Below are positions 9,701 through 17,138 of a stretch of 64,000 bases of DNA, piece by piece (the first letter of the stretch is position 1; each line of letters starts with the position of its first letter). The translations under genes were made by a program, and so were the position numbers. The notes beneath the pieces were generated by a model that saw nothing but the letters and a program-made list of their open reading frames with translations, did no database searches and was not told the origin of the DNA. Source of the stretch: Paenibacillus sp. JJ-100 (GTDB lineage: Bacteria > Bacillota > Bacilli > Paenibacillales > Paenibacillaceae); the NCBI RefSeq assembly GCF_948329825.1, contig NZ_CAOJCM010000003.1, forward strand, positions 601,226-665,225, in the 5' to 3' direction.

Positions 9701-9908
9701 CGGAGGAACCTTGTTATATTTAGATGGTTCGAACTATCAAGTTGGGTCAACGATAAATATTGGTGGAGTGATTTATGATGCAACATTCCTATCTAATACA
9801 AGATTAAGAGTTCGTATGCCGAAAGCTGATGCTCCTGGTATGGTAGCTATCAAAGTTATTAATCCAGATGGTCAGGAAAGTGGTACACTTAACTTTGAGT
9901 ATAAATAA
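6735..9908 (+). CDS. Secreted VWA domain protein with eight IPT/TIG repeats
   Basis: A 1057-residue exported protein with the SD CAGGAGGAAA. Residues 1-27 are a signal peptide (KK, hydrophobic core, cleavage near SQA). Residues about 66-240 form a von Willebrand factor A domain with an intact metal site: D74-K-S76-G-S78, a GGGTGT threonine loop near 140 and LLTDGDA near 168. A beta domain of about 100 residues (VTDIVPDNFEIVPDS) follows. From about residue 350 to the end there are eight IPT/TIG repeats of ~85-90 residues, each with an SITPxxG-xxGG-NF/YF-PG pattern and ending VTNPDGxxS...FTY, some separated by Pro-rich linkers. No LPXTG, S-layer homology or membrane anchor is present. It starts 14 bases after the FliT-like gene with no terminator between, so it is probably in the fliD-fliS operon. 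An adhesive or filament-associated role is inferred. Confidence 0.9.
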   Translation: MNRIKKMLVITLIFLLGISSFPFSSQASTNYVSATKTANPSSILVGGETEVTLNIQGSPPVNVVKPNDVILVIDKSGSMGTEKMNNAKAAAKGFIDLMDLSKHQVGIVDYQSGPGNGMALTNNAQSAKSYIDTIFSGGGTGTASAIDKARELLENHRPEAQPVIVLLTDGDATQAGDGLNAYQYTLKKAEEAKNAGIVFYTIALLDQGVNPETSGPNKLMKDMATTSHHHHFVLGSTGLSEIYAAIVKEIGLASAYDVVVTDIVPDNFEIVPDSYNNNIPKPVVSGNTLTWNFLELKKDTLSFTYKIRQKDGGTNGTFPVTKTGSSIKYKDYTGANKTQNMPSANVEVKYLPPVITSVTPEKGALAGGEAVTIKGENFLPGAKVFLFGQFVAGATVVNDKEITLTTPFGKQGEVEVKVVNPDKQSATSVFSYYVDPEVTSMSPNNGPVDGGTSVKIYGKYFMPGITVKFGDQTSSVTYYNEGYLIARTPATQQWGTVDVTLENPDGTSLVIKDGFTYDEPPKITLTGITPAEGPTTGNQDVTLTGTEFKTGMKVYFDSVEVPVSNLRSTATQSVIIKTPAWNQPETVDVKVVSADGKEAVLSKAYTYIAPPPPPAPVIDTVSPNTTRVDQSILTYIDGANFVQGAKVDIGSTSGIEATVLSDKRLRVRTPLANEAASVDVRVTNPDGQSAVKTQAFTFEPKPEEPAPTITNVTPGNSAMTGGILVYIDGSNFQSGVKLDWIESYQTTSLDVQFLSKERIRIRVPATTVHGPVDIKVTNPDGKEALKTAAFTYDAPPVFPDPVLTSITPNSGNKSGGGIVDILGDEFQTGLKVTIGSQEAPLYTYVDKTRVRVRVPASLVAESVDVIVTNPDGKSVVLPKGYTYEEAKPEITGLSPSNAPLAGGTLVYIDGKYFESGLTITFNGSTINYDYLSNSRLRFRTPQGITPGAVDVTVTNPSGTSTTTQFTYDAPPPVPAPVLRSLSPASGPVSGGTLLYLDGSNYQVGSTINIGGVIYDATFLSNTRLRVRMPKADAPGMVAIKVINPDGQESGTLNFEYK

Positions 9909-9928
9909 TAATAAAGTTAAAATTGGGG

Positions 9929-9957
9929 AGGAGTCCTTTGGACTCCTTCTTCTTTAA
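9929..9957 (+). terminator. Terminator after the VWA-IPT gene
   Basis: The perfect stem aggagtcc (9929-9936) / ggactcct (9940-9947) with a TTT loop is followed by the T-rich tail tcttcttt. It separates the flagellar operon from the glycosyltransferase island. Confidence 0.8.
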
Positions 9958-9984
9958 TTTCTAAACTAAAGGAGTGGTTACTGT

Positions 9985-11070
9985 ATGCAATTGCCGATCA
10001 GTGTATGTATCTTATCCCTGAATGAAGAGGGGGAAATAGGTGACTGTGTTTCCTCAATATCAAGGTGGGTGAGTGAAGTTCTCGTTTTGGATACAGGATC
10101 ATCTGACAGAACGATAGAAGAAGCGACGTTAGCAGGAGCCGATGTTCATCAAATACATTGGAAGGATGATTTTAGTTATGCACGTAATAAGCTTATCGAT
10201 CTAGCCAGCTCACCTTATATATTGATGATGGATGCAGACGAGAGGTATGAAGGTGATGGAAGGGACTTGTCAGAATACATTAATACTTCTGTATTACCTG
10301 GAAGAGTCAAGATAGTAAATCAATTAGATGGAGAAGAACAGTCAGAAACTTATGTTACAAGGATTTTTGCGAATAATGGAAATTTCAAATACAAGGGTAC
10401 AGTTCATGAGCAGTTAACGGATGATGGTAAGGCAGTAATCGGAGTTGATACAAACATTCCCTTTTTACACTACGGCTATTTAAGAGAAAAAATTGAAAGT
10501 AAAAAGAAAATGGATCGGAATCTCAATTTGCTACTCAACGAATTAGAGCAAAACCCAGAAGACCCTTATATATTATATCAAATAGCAAAAACGCTTTATG
10601 TCTCCAAAGATTATTCCCAAGCTTCAATTTATTACAAAAAATCACTGTCTCATATTGATAATGAAAAGTTTGAATATAAATACACACCAAACTTGTTGTT
10701 ACAGTATCTATACTGCCTACTATATGAAAAGAAATGGGGGCTGTTGCAAAGTATTTTATTAAGAAGTATTGAAAAATACCCTGACTTTACCGATCTATAT
10801 TATATATATGCATCATGGATTATAGAAGAAAGGAAAGTTGAACTGTTTAATATGTTGCCTGATTTATACGAGAAATGTATAGAAATTGGTGAAGCGGACC
10901 CAACAAGGTATGAAACGACAAAGGGTGTAGGAAGCTTCAAAGCTTTATATAATTTAGGACTGTATTATGAAATGGTCGGCAATAAAGAGAAATCCATAAA
11001 TTGCTATAAATTAAGTAGTGAAATGGACTATTCTGTTGCATCAAAGAGACTTAATATTTTATTAAAATAA
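9985..11070 (+). CDS. GT2 glycosyltransferase with C-terminal TPR region
   Basis: A 361-residue glycosyltransferase family 2 protein. The GT-A domain (residues about 1-170) starts ISVCILSLNEEGEIGDCVSS, has LDTGSSDRT at about 36-44 and the metal-binding MMDADERY near 76 (DxD type), and DFSYARNKLID before it. Residues about 185-361 are helical and TPR-like. This architecture (GT2 + TPR, cytosolic, no membrane helix) is found in SunS-like and flagellin glycosyltransferases. Its place downstream of hag, fliD and fliS suggests transfer of sugar to flagellin; acceptor and sugar are inferred. The gene is AT-rich compared with the arg genes downstream. Confidence 0.85.
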   Translation: MQLPISVCILSLNEEGEIGDCVSSISRWVSEVLVLDTGSSDRTIEEATLAGADVHQIHWKDDFSYARNKLIDLASSPYILMMDADERYEGDGRDLSEYINTSVLPGRVKIVNQLDGEEQSETYVTRIFANNGNFKYKGTVHEQLTDDGKAVIGVDTNIPFLHYGYLREKIESKKKMDRNLNLLLNELEQNPEDPYILYQIAKTLYVSKDYSQASIYYKKSLSHIDNEKFEYKYTPNLLLQYLYCLLYEKKWGLLQSILLRSIEKYPDFTDLYYIYASWIIEERKVELFNMLPDLYEKCIEIGEADPTRYETTKGVGSFKALYNLGLYYEMVGNKEKSINCYKLSSEMDYSVASKRLNILLK

Positions 11071-11091
11071 TATGAGACGAGGAATATATTT

Positions 11092-12987
11092 ATGAAGCAT
11101 CAAACGATATCCTTATGTATGATTGTCAAGGATGAAGAAAGAACGTTAGAGAGGTGTCTGAACAGTGTTAAGGGGATTGTTGACGAAATAATTATAATAG
11201 ATACAGGATCGACTGATAATACAGTGGATATTTGTAAGAAGTTCACGACGAAAATCTTTAATTTTGAGTGGAATAGTAATTTCTCAGATGCAAGAAATTA
11301 TGCTATGAAGCATGCAACATCAGACTATATCTTGTCACTAGATGCTGATGAATATTTAACAGAGCCAAGCAAGCGACTGCTGTTAGAGCCTCTATCTTCT
11401 GGTTACTATTTTTTGAGAATTAGAAATATGGTTCGTTCCGGAATTGTTGATACACACTCATTTGTCAGACTGTTTAGAAGAGATGTTGGTTACGTCTATG
11501 AGGGAGCTATTCATGAACAAATTAACTATACTCAATTCACAGAGATACAAGGTAGTGACCTTCCTGTCTATATAAATCACGATGGTTATAATAAGGCCAT
11601 CATTCAGAGCAAAGATAAATTGAACAGAAATATGAAGATTATTGAAGAGGAGTTGAAAATCAACCCAACAGGTTTTGGGTATTTCAACCTGGGAACCCAA
11701 TATAAGGCTTTAGGGAAAATGGAAAGCGCTATTGAAGCATTTAAAAAATCTTATTCTCTAAGTCCACAAACTTCTTATGCACCTAAGATGATGCTGTTTC
11801 TCATGCAATGTTTGTACAATTTAAAGAGGTATGACGAGGCTTTAAAAGTTGCAAAAGACGCAGTTTTATTGTATCCCGAATACACAGATCTTGTATTTGA
11901 CATTGGTGTGATTTATAAAGAGATGAATTATTGGAAAGACGCAGAAGAATATTTCCTGAAATGCCTAGAGATAGGGGAAGTTACGAATTACCTCTATTCT
12001 TCTTTGGAAGGTGTAGGTTCGTACCTAGCGCATGCAAATTTGGCTGAAATCTATATTCAGTTAGATCAACCAGAGCTGGCCCATCAACACATTATAACTA
12101 GTTTAACTCAAAATAAGGTTCACTTAGCTTCTTTGAGAATCTTTCTTGAACTTTTTATAAATGCCACTTCAGATGATTTGTTACAGCAACTAAAAGGGAT
12201 ATATACATTGGATTCTGCTGAAGAAGTAAAACTATTGATGCAAGTAATATACCATTTAAGACACCCGCTGTTTACAATACTTGCACAGTATATAAGACAA
12301 GATATTGGTGATGAATTAAAAGCATGGATTTCACAAATGAAAGGTGACTTTCAAATAGCACAAAAGTTATGGGCTGAATGTGGGGAAATCACAAATGGAA
12401 GCCAGCGCGATTTACTTTTAGTAGCAATCGTTAATGAAGACCTTACGTTTTTCAAACAATTTGATCACGAATTTAACCTCCGATCCAAAGATAAATCTAT
12501 ATTTATCCAAATGATTAACAGAGAAACGATTACAAATATGGACCTAAGTAAAGATATTAAGAAATACATTGAAGATCTCTGCTATGATGTGTTAATGCAA
12601 CGAAGGTATGATGTAGTTGAGTATCTTATGACTAAGGTGCAAGTTCCAATGATACGCTATCAATTGGCAAAGATGCTTTTTAAGTTCGAATTTTACGAAT
12701 TAGCATTGGAATGTATTATGGAACCTGAGAAATCAACAGACAAAAATCAGGTGTATCTTTTAGTTGGAGATATTCTTAAAAAGTTAGAGATGTATGGAGA
12801 TGCCTATCAATACTATAGTCAAGTTAGGTCGAATGAAAATAACTTTGAAGTACTTTATAAAATTTACGACCTGGCAGTTCTAGTTGAAGATAAGGCTACT
12901 CAAGAAAAATATATTAAAGCGATGTCCAATATAACTCCGATTAGTGAATGGATCATAAAATTGAAATCACCCCAAACGTCTTTATAA
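11092..12987 (+). CDS. GT2 glycosyltransferase with extended TPR region
   Basis: A 631-residue protein of the same build as its upstream neighbour. It has a GT-A domain with SLCMIVKDEERTLERCLNSV at about 6-25, IDTGSTDNT at about 40 and SLDADEYLTE near 83, then about 450 residues of TPR-like helices (GYFNLGTQYKALGKMESAIE, MYGDAYQYYSQV). It starts 21 bases after the first GT2-TPR gene. The two share the pattern GVGS(F/Y) followed by an N-L-(G/A)-(L/E) helix, so they look like diverged paralogues and could add successive sugars. No signal peptide. The target is inferred to be flagellin from context. Confidence 0.85.
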   Translation: MKHQTISLCMIVKDEERTLERCLNSVKGIVDEIIIIDTGSTDNTVDICKKFTTKIFNFEWNSNFSDARNYAMKHATSDYILSLDADEYLTEPSKRLLLEPLSSGYYFLRIRNMVRSGIVDTHSFVRLFRRDVGYVYEGAIHEQINYTQFTEIQGSDLPVYINHDGYNKAIIQSKDKLNRNMKIIEEELKINPTGFGYFNLGTQYKALGKMESAIEAFKKSYSLSPQTSYAPKMMLFLMQCLYNLKRYDEALKVAKDAVLLYPEYTDLVFDIGVIYKEMNYWKDAEEYFLKCLEIGEVTNYLYSSLEGVGSYLAHANLAEIYIQLDQPELAHQHIITSLTQNKVHLASLRIFLELFINATSDDLLQQLKGIYTLDSAEEVKLLMQVIYHLRHPLFTILAQYIRQDIGDELKAWISQMKGDFQIAQKLWAECGEITNGSQRDLLLVAIVNEDLTFFKQFDHEFNLRSKDKSIFIQMINRETITNMDLSKDIKKYIEDLCYDVLMQRRYDVVEYLMTKVQVPMIRYQLAKMLFKFEFYELALECIMEPEKSTDKNQVYLLVGDILKKLEMYGDAYQYYSQVRSNENNFEVLYKIYDLAVLVEDKATQEKYIKAMSNITPISEWIIKLKSPQTSL

Positions 12988-13049
12988 GGAAGTAACTACA
13001 AACTAAGACTCATGTGTGTAAGCTGCTTATAAAAAGGAGAGTAATAATA

Positions 13050-13838
13050 ATGAAAGTAGTTATATTGGCTGGAGGTAGAGGTACTAGGATAAGTGAAGAA
13101 TCCCACTTGAAGCCTAAGCCGATGATTGAAGTTGGTGATGCGCCAATACTGTGGCATATTATGAAAACTTATTCTTCGTTTGGTTATCATGAGTTTATTA
13201 TCTGTCTTGGTTATAAGGGGTATGTCATCAAAGAATACTTTGCCAACTATTACCGTCATATGTCAGAAGCGATTACGTATGATTTCTCTCTGGGACAAGA
13301 TAACACGATGAAAGTTCACAGGAATTCAGTAGAACCATGGAAAGTCACTTTGGTAGACACTGGGTTAAATACAATGACGGGTAGTAGGATTAAGAGAATT
13401 GAACAATATGTAGGAAATAATTCTTTCATGTTAACGTATGGAGATGGATTGGCTGATATTAATATTGAATCGTTAGTAGAAAACCATAAAAAAAGCGGGA
13501 AGTTAGCAACGATCACAGGTGTACAGCCGGATGGGAGGTTTGGTCGTCTGGAGCTGGAAGGAAACACTGTAAACGGATTCACTGAAAAAGTAAAAGGAGA
13601 CGGTGGTTGGATTAATGGAGGCTTTATGGTCTGTGAGCCAGAAGTTTTTAACTATATTGAAGGTACAGATGATGTGATTTTAGAAAAGGAACCTCTGCAA
13701 AACTTGGCTCATAATGGTCAACTTAATGTTTACAAACATCAAGGTTTCTGGCAACCTATGGATACATTACGTGAAAAAATTATGTTAGACGAGCTTTGGA
13801 ATGGCCATGCCGCCCCATGGAAAGTTTGGTCTGATTAA
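13050..13838 (+). CDS. rfbF: Glucose-1-phosphate cytidylyltransferase RfbF
   Basis: A 262-residue nucleotidyltransferase that joins CTP and alpha-D-glucose-1-phosphate to CDP-glucose. The ATG at 13050 is chosen over an in-frame GTG at 13014 because it has AAAAAGGAGA upstream and gives the normal N-terminus VVILAGGRGTRISEESHLKP with the nucleotide-binding GGRGTR. Length matches the family (about 257). TYGDGLADINI near 128-138 is the usual metal-binding YGDG segment. The presence of rfbG at the end of the cluster supports CDP-glucose rather than dTDP-glucose as product. Confidence 0.93.
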   Translation: MKVVILAGGRGTRISEESHLKPKPMIEVGDAPILWHIMKTYSSFGYHEFIICLGYKGYVIKEYFANYYRHMSEAITYDFSLGQDNTMKVHRNSVEPWKVTLVDTGLNTMTGSRIKRIEQYVGNNSFMLTYGDGLADINIESLVENHKKSGKLATITGVQPDGRFGRLELEGNTVNGFTEKVKGDGGWINGGFMVCEPEVFNYIEGTDDVILEKEPLQNLAHNGQLNVYKHQGFWQPMDTLREKIMLDELWNGHAAPWKVWSD

Positions 13839-13862
13839 AATGAATTAGACTATGGAGGGAAT

Positions 13863-14540
13863 ATGTTCGAAATTTCATTGAGCAAATATGAATTACAAAA
13901 ATATGTTCAGCATCAACTAAACAATTTCTATCCAGATAACAGATTTTTAAATGAAGATAAATTTAAAAATTCTATAGATGAAGCACTTGAACGTGCACAG
14001 TACTGTTTTCAACATATTTCTCTTTCAGCATATCATCGAGATGGGACAACGTATTTCAACCATTTACACGCAGATCAGTACACCATTTTTTTGTGGTTCC
14101 TATCTAATAGTATTTGGAATAAATTTGAGGATAGTGAACTTTCCGCTAAATTATTTAATTTAAATAAGACCTTAAATGGGTTTCTTTGCATGTATGATGC
14201 GAAGTTACCCGATATTTTTTTAGTTGTACACGGAAACGGTATTGTTTTAGGGAAAGCAACGTATAGTGATTTTTTAGTATGTTATCAAGGCTCCACTGTA
14301 GGTGCCATTGATGGTAAATATCCAAAGTTAGGTAAAGGTGTTGCTTTAGCTCCTGACTCGTCAATAATTGGAAATTGCTCTGTTGGAAACTTGGTCACTA
14401 TAGGTAATCAATCGCTACTTAGAAACACTAGTATTGATGATCGGTCGTTATACTATCGTCATACTAAGACGGGTGAACATATAGTTCAACCGACTGAAAC
14501 TCCTTGGGCACAAACGTTCTTTAATGTACCTATTTTATGA
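13863..14540 (+). CDS. Left-handed beta-helix acyltransferase-like protein (serine acetyltransferase type)
   Basis: A 225-residue protein. The N-terminal ~120 residues are mostly helical, as in serine acetyltransferases and their relatives. Residues about 120-195 show hexapeptide-like repeats (LGKATYSDFLV, LGKGVALAPDSSIIGNCSV, GNLVTIGNQSLLRNTSI). In the middle of a CDP-sugar cluster an O-acetyl or other acyl transfer to the sugar is plausible. The substrate cannot be read from the sequence. I cannot see a clear catalytic His in the usual helix-turn position, so activity is uncertain. It starts 24 bases after rfbF with GGAGGGA as SD. Confidence 0.65.
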   Translation: MFEISLSKYELQKYVQHQLNNFYPDNRFLNEDKFKNSIDEALERAQYCFQHISLSAYHRDGTTYFNHLHADQYTIFLWFLSNSIWNKFEDSELSAKLFNLNKTLNGFLCMYDAKLPDIFLVVHGNGIVLGKATYSDFLVCYQGSTVGAIDGKYPKLGKGVALAPDSSIIGNCSVGNLVTIGNQSLLRNTSIDDRSLYYRHTKTGEHIVQPTETPWAQTFFNVPIL

Positions 14541-14560
14541 CATGGAGATGAATTTGAAGA

Positions 14561-15484
14561 GTGAAAACAATTCTGATTAGTGGTGCAAATGGCTATATTG
14601 GTCTTCATATGTCTGCTTTACTAAAAAAAATGAACTTTAAAGTAATTACAGCTACAAGGGATACGGGGGGAGATATAAAGATGGATTATACTGAACCCGC
14701 CGAAATAGTAAATATGGAACTTAATAACGTAGATGCTATGATCCATTTTGTTTCGCCCAATGAAAATTTATATTCAGAGGCTCCTCATAAAGCTCTTGCT
14801 GAAAATGCTGCTGGTGTCCACGCAGCATTAGTTTTTTGTGAGAAGAATAAAATACCTTCTTTTATATATGTATCAAGTTTCCACGTCTTTGGGAATTCAG
14901 AAGGGGAGCTTAACGAAGAAACCCCTATTTCTCCGAGAAATAATTATGGTCTTGCACATTGTACCGCTGAAGAAACTGTGAAGCTTTTTGATAGAACAAA
15001 CCGGGTAAAAACATGGATTGTTCGTCCCTCCAATGTTTTTGGTATTCCTCAGGACTTAAATAAATTTAAGCGTTGGAATTTAATTCCCTTTTCATTTTGT
15101 AAACAAGCTGTTGAAGAAAAACAAATTATTCTTCTTACTAGCGGTAGACAATATCGCAATTTTGTAGGGGTTTCTGATCTGTGTCAGAAAATCTTATGGA
15201 TTGTGGAGAAAGAGCCTATAAATCGTATTATACATGCTTACGGAACTAGCACTTTAAGCGTTCTAAAGTATGCTGAACTAGTAAAACATATAGCCGAAGA
15301 AAAGTTTGGGGTTTCTGTAGATATTATTAAGTCGGAACGTAATGATGAAGTCGTCAACTTTGACTTTACAAGTTTATATAAATCACCTGAGTTATCTCCA
15401 AAAGACAGATTAGAGGAATTTGTAACTCTTATGTTGGATCGTTTGCTGGACAGTAAGAAAGAGGAGGAAACATATGAATTGTAA
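14561..15484 (+). CDS. NAD-dependent epimerase/dehydratase family protein (probable sugar 4-ketoreductase)
   Basis: A 307-residue extended short-chain dehydrogenase. The GTG start gives KTILISGANGYIGLH with the GxxGxxG NAD(P) motif at residues 8-14. The active-site region has YVSSFHVFG (catalytic Ser near 112) and NNYGLAHCTAEE. The Tyr is present, but the usual YxxxK lysine is replaced by His (YGLAH). In a cluster with RfbG (4,6-dehydratase), a 3,5-epimerase and a C-methyltransferase, the missing step is reduction of the 4-keto group, so 4-ketoreductase is the best guess. The K-to-H change leaves some doubt about activity. It overlaps the next gene by 11 bases. Confidence 0.75.
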   Translation: MKTILISGANGYIGLHMSALLKKMNFKVITATRDTGGDIKMDYTEPAEIVNMELNNVDAMIHFVSPNENLYSEAPHKALAENAAGVHAALVFCEKNKIPSFIYVSSFHVFGNSEGELNEETPISPRNNYGLAHCTAEETVKLFDRTNRVKTWIVRPSNVFGIPQDLNKFKRWNLIPFSFCKQAVEEKQIILLTSGRQYRNFVGVSDLCQKILWIVEKEPINRIIHAYGTSTLSVLKYAELVKHIAEEKFGVSVDIIKSERNDEVVNFDFTSLYKSPELSPKDRLEEFVTLMLDRLLDSKKEEETYEL

Positions 15485-16541
15485 TGTATGTGGCGAAAAA
15501 TGTGTATGGCAAGAAGAGTTCAAGTCTGCTCCCCATAGCGTAATGCAGGGATATGATTCAAATCAACTCATGTTACATGATTTAGAGATTTACAGTTGTA
15601 CTCATTGTGGACACGCACAAATTCCCAAATATATAAACGATGAGTACTACGACGAATATGCCATGGGAGCCTTCTGGGGTGAAAGTTTCAAAAAAGCTCG
15701 AACAGCACAAATGGAGCGCTTAATTAAAATCGCACCTTCATTAAATAAATTTCTTGATATTGGATGTGGTATGGGGCATTATCTGGATCTTGCATCCCCA
15801 TATTTTGCAGAAATTCATGGTATAGAACCATCTAAATTTGTAATGTCAATAGCCTCAGATAAAGGATATTTTATAAAAAATGATTATTTCCATGAAGGAG
15901 TGTATCCTAATACGAGGTTTGATGTGATCACAATTATTGAAGTGTTGGAACATTTGGAAAATCCGTTGGGATTTATAAAAGATGCGGCTAATTTGCTTAA
16001 TGAGAATGGAATTCTTTTAGTAGAGGTACCAAATGGTCAACGTATTTTCGAAAAGCGGCTGTATAATAATCTTTGCACCGATCATATTCAATACTTTTCT
16101 ATAAGCAGTCTTACAATTCTAGCCCGTCGTGCTGGATTAAGTATTGTTTGTGCACAAGAATCTTCTGATCCTAATTTACTGGAGATTTTTATGAGGAAGG
16201 TTTCGGCTGTAGATGAGACTTTTACTAATAAAAGGAAGAAATCCTTGGATAAAATACGTACTAGAATTTCATTAAATAAAAAAGTAGGAGCATGGGGAGC
16301 TGGAGCTGAATCCAGTTGTTTTCTAGCAATGTTAGACGGGAATATTGATATTAGCTGTATATTTGACAATGATGAGAAAAAACAAGGACATTACATTGGG
16401 GCAATTCCAATCTTAAAACCTGAGAATGATGTGATTTCTGAATATGAACAGATTATTTTGTTTGCTAATTCACATAAATCTCAAATAGAAGACCAACTTT
16501 CAAAAATGGGTTTTAGTGGTGAGTTAGTTACTTTTGAATAG
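15474..16541 (+). CDS. NDP-sugar C-methyltransferase (TylC3/NovU type)
   Basis: A 355-residue class I SAM methyltransferase with the three-part build of sugar C-methyltransferases. It has an N-terminal zinc-binding part with C3xxC6 and C42xxC45, a SAM-binding domain with FLDIGCGMGHYLDLA at 93-107 and ITIIEVLEHLENP, and a C-terminal Rossmann-like domain (KVGAWGAGAESSCFLAML near 270, then the IFDND segment). Proteins of this build methylate C-3 of an NDP-4-keto-6-deoxy sugar (TylC3, TcaB9). The SD GAGGAGGAAA is strong and lies inside the end of the SDR gene. This predicts a branched 3-C-methyl 6-deoxy sugar. Family firm; exact carbon inferred. Confidence 0.85.
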   Translation: MNCNVCGEKCVWQEEFKSAPHSVMQGYDSNQLMLHDLEIYSCTHCGHAQIPKYINDEYYDEYAMGAFWGESFKKARTAQMERLIKIAPSLNKFLDIGCGMGHYLDLASPYFAEIHGIEPSKFVMSIASDKGYFIKNDYFHEGVYPNTRFDVITIIEVLEHLENPLGFIKDAANLLNENGILLVEVPNGQRIFEKRLYNNLCTDHIQYFSISSLTILARRAGLSIVCAQESSDPNLLEIFMRKVSAVDETFTNKRKKSLDKIRTRISLNKKVGAWGAGAESSCFLAMLDGNIDISCIFDNDEKKQGHYIGAIPILKPENDVISEYEQIILFANSHKSQIEDQLSKMGFSGELVTFE

Positions 16542-16575
16542 ATAGTTCAAACGCAGTAAAGCAGGGAGCGAGCAT

Positions 16576-17124
16576 ATGATAATCCTACCAACAACTTTGA
16601 ATCAAGCTAAATTAATTAAGATCGAACCTATCGAGGATCATAGGGGGTATTTCGCAAGAAGTTTTTGTGAAAATGAGTTAAATGCACATGGAATTGATTT
16701 TAGTGTCAAACAAGCTAATATAGCATTCAATAAAAGTGCTGGAACATTAAGAGGAATGCATTTTCAATTACCACCTTATGCTGAAGACAAAATAGTGACT
16801 TGTACTAGTGGTGCATTATATGACGTTATTATAGATTTAAATAGAGAAAGTTCTACTTTTGGACAATGGTATGGTGTTAATCTTACATCTGAGAATTGTT
16901 TATCCCTGTACGTACCCAAAGGATTTGCGCATGGCTATTTAACCTTGTTGAACGACACATCAATTCATTACATGGTTACAGAAAAATACACTCCTACTCA
17001 CGAATCAGGGGTTAGATGGGATGACCCTGCATTTAGTATTGATTGGCCGGAAACGGTTAGTAAGATCATCTCTGACAAAGATAACAAATGGACAAACTTC
17101 AGTCTTGAAACGGACGGAGTTTAA
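16576..17124 (+). CDS. dTDP-4-dehydrorhamnose 3,5-epimerase family protein (RfbC-like)
   Basis: A 182-residue cupin-type sugar 3,5-epimerase. It has DHRGYFARSF near 21-30, the conserved RGMHFQLPP with catalytic base His62, and the later YMVTEKYTP followed by GVRWDDPA segment with the conserved tyrosine. Length is typical (about 180). No rmlA, rmlB or rmlD is present, so its substrate is probably the CDP-linked 4-keto-6-deoxy sugar made by RfbG, with or without the C-methyl group. It would act as a 5- or 3,5-epimerase giving an L-sugar. No gene symbol is given because the substrate is not dTDP-rhamnose by context. Confidence 0.85.
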   Translation: MIILPTTLNQAKLIKIEPIEDHRGYFARSFCENELNAHGIDFSVKQANIAFNKSAGTLRGMHFQLPPYAEDKIVTCTSGALYDVIIDLNRESSTFGQWYGVNLTSENCLSLYVPKGFAHGYLTLLNDTSIHYMVTEKYTPTHESGVRWDDPAFSIDWPETVSKIISDKDNKWTNFSLETDGV

Positions 17125-17138
17125 GGGGGAAGAGAGTT

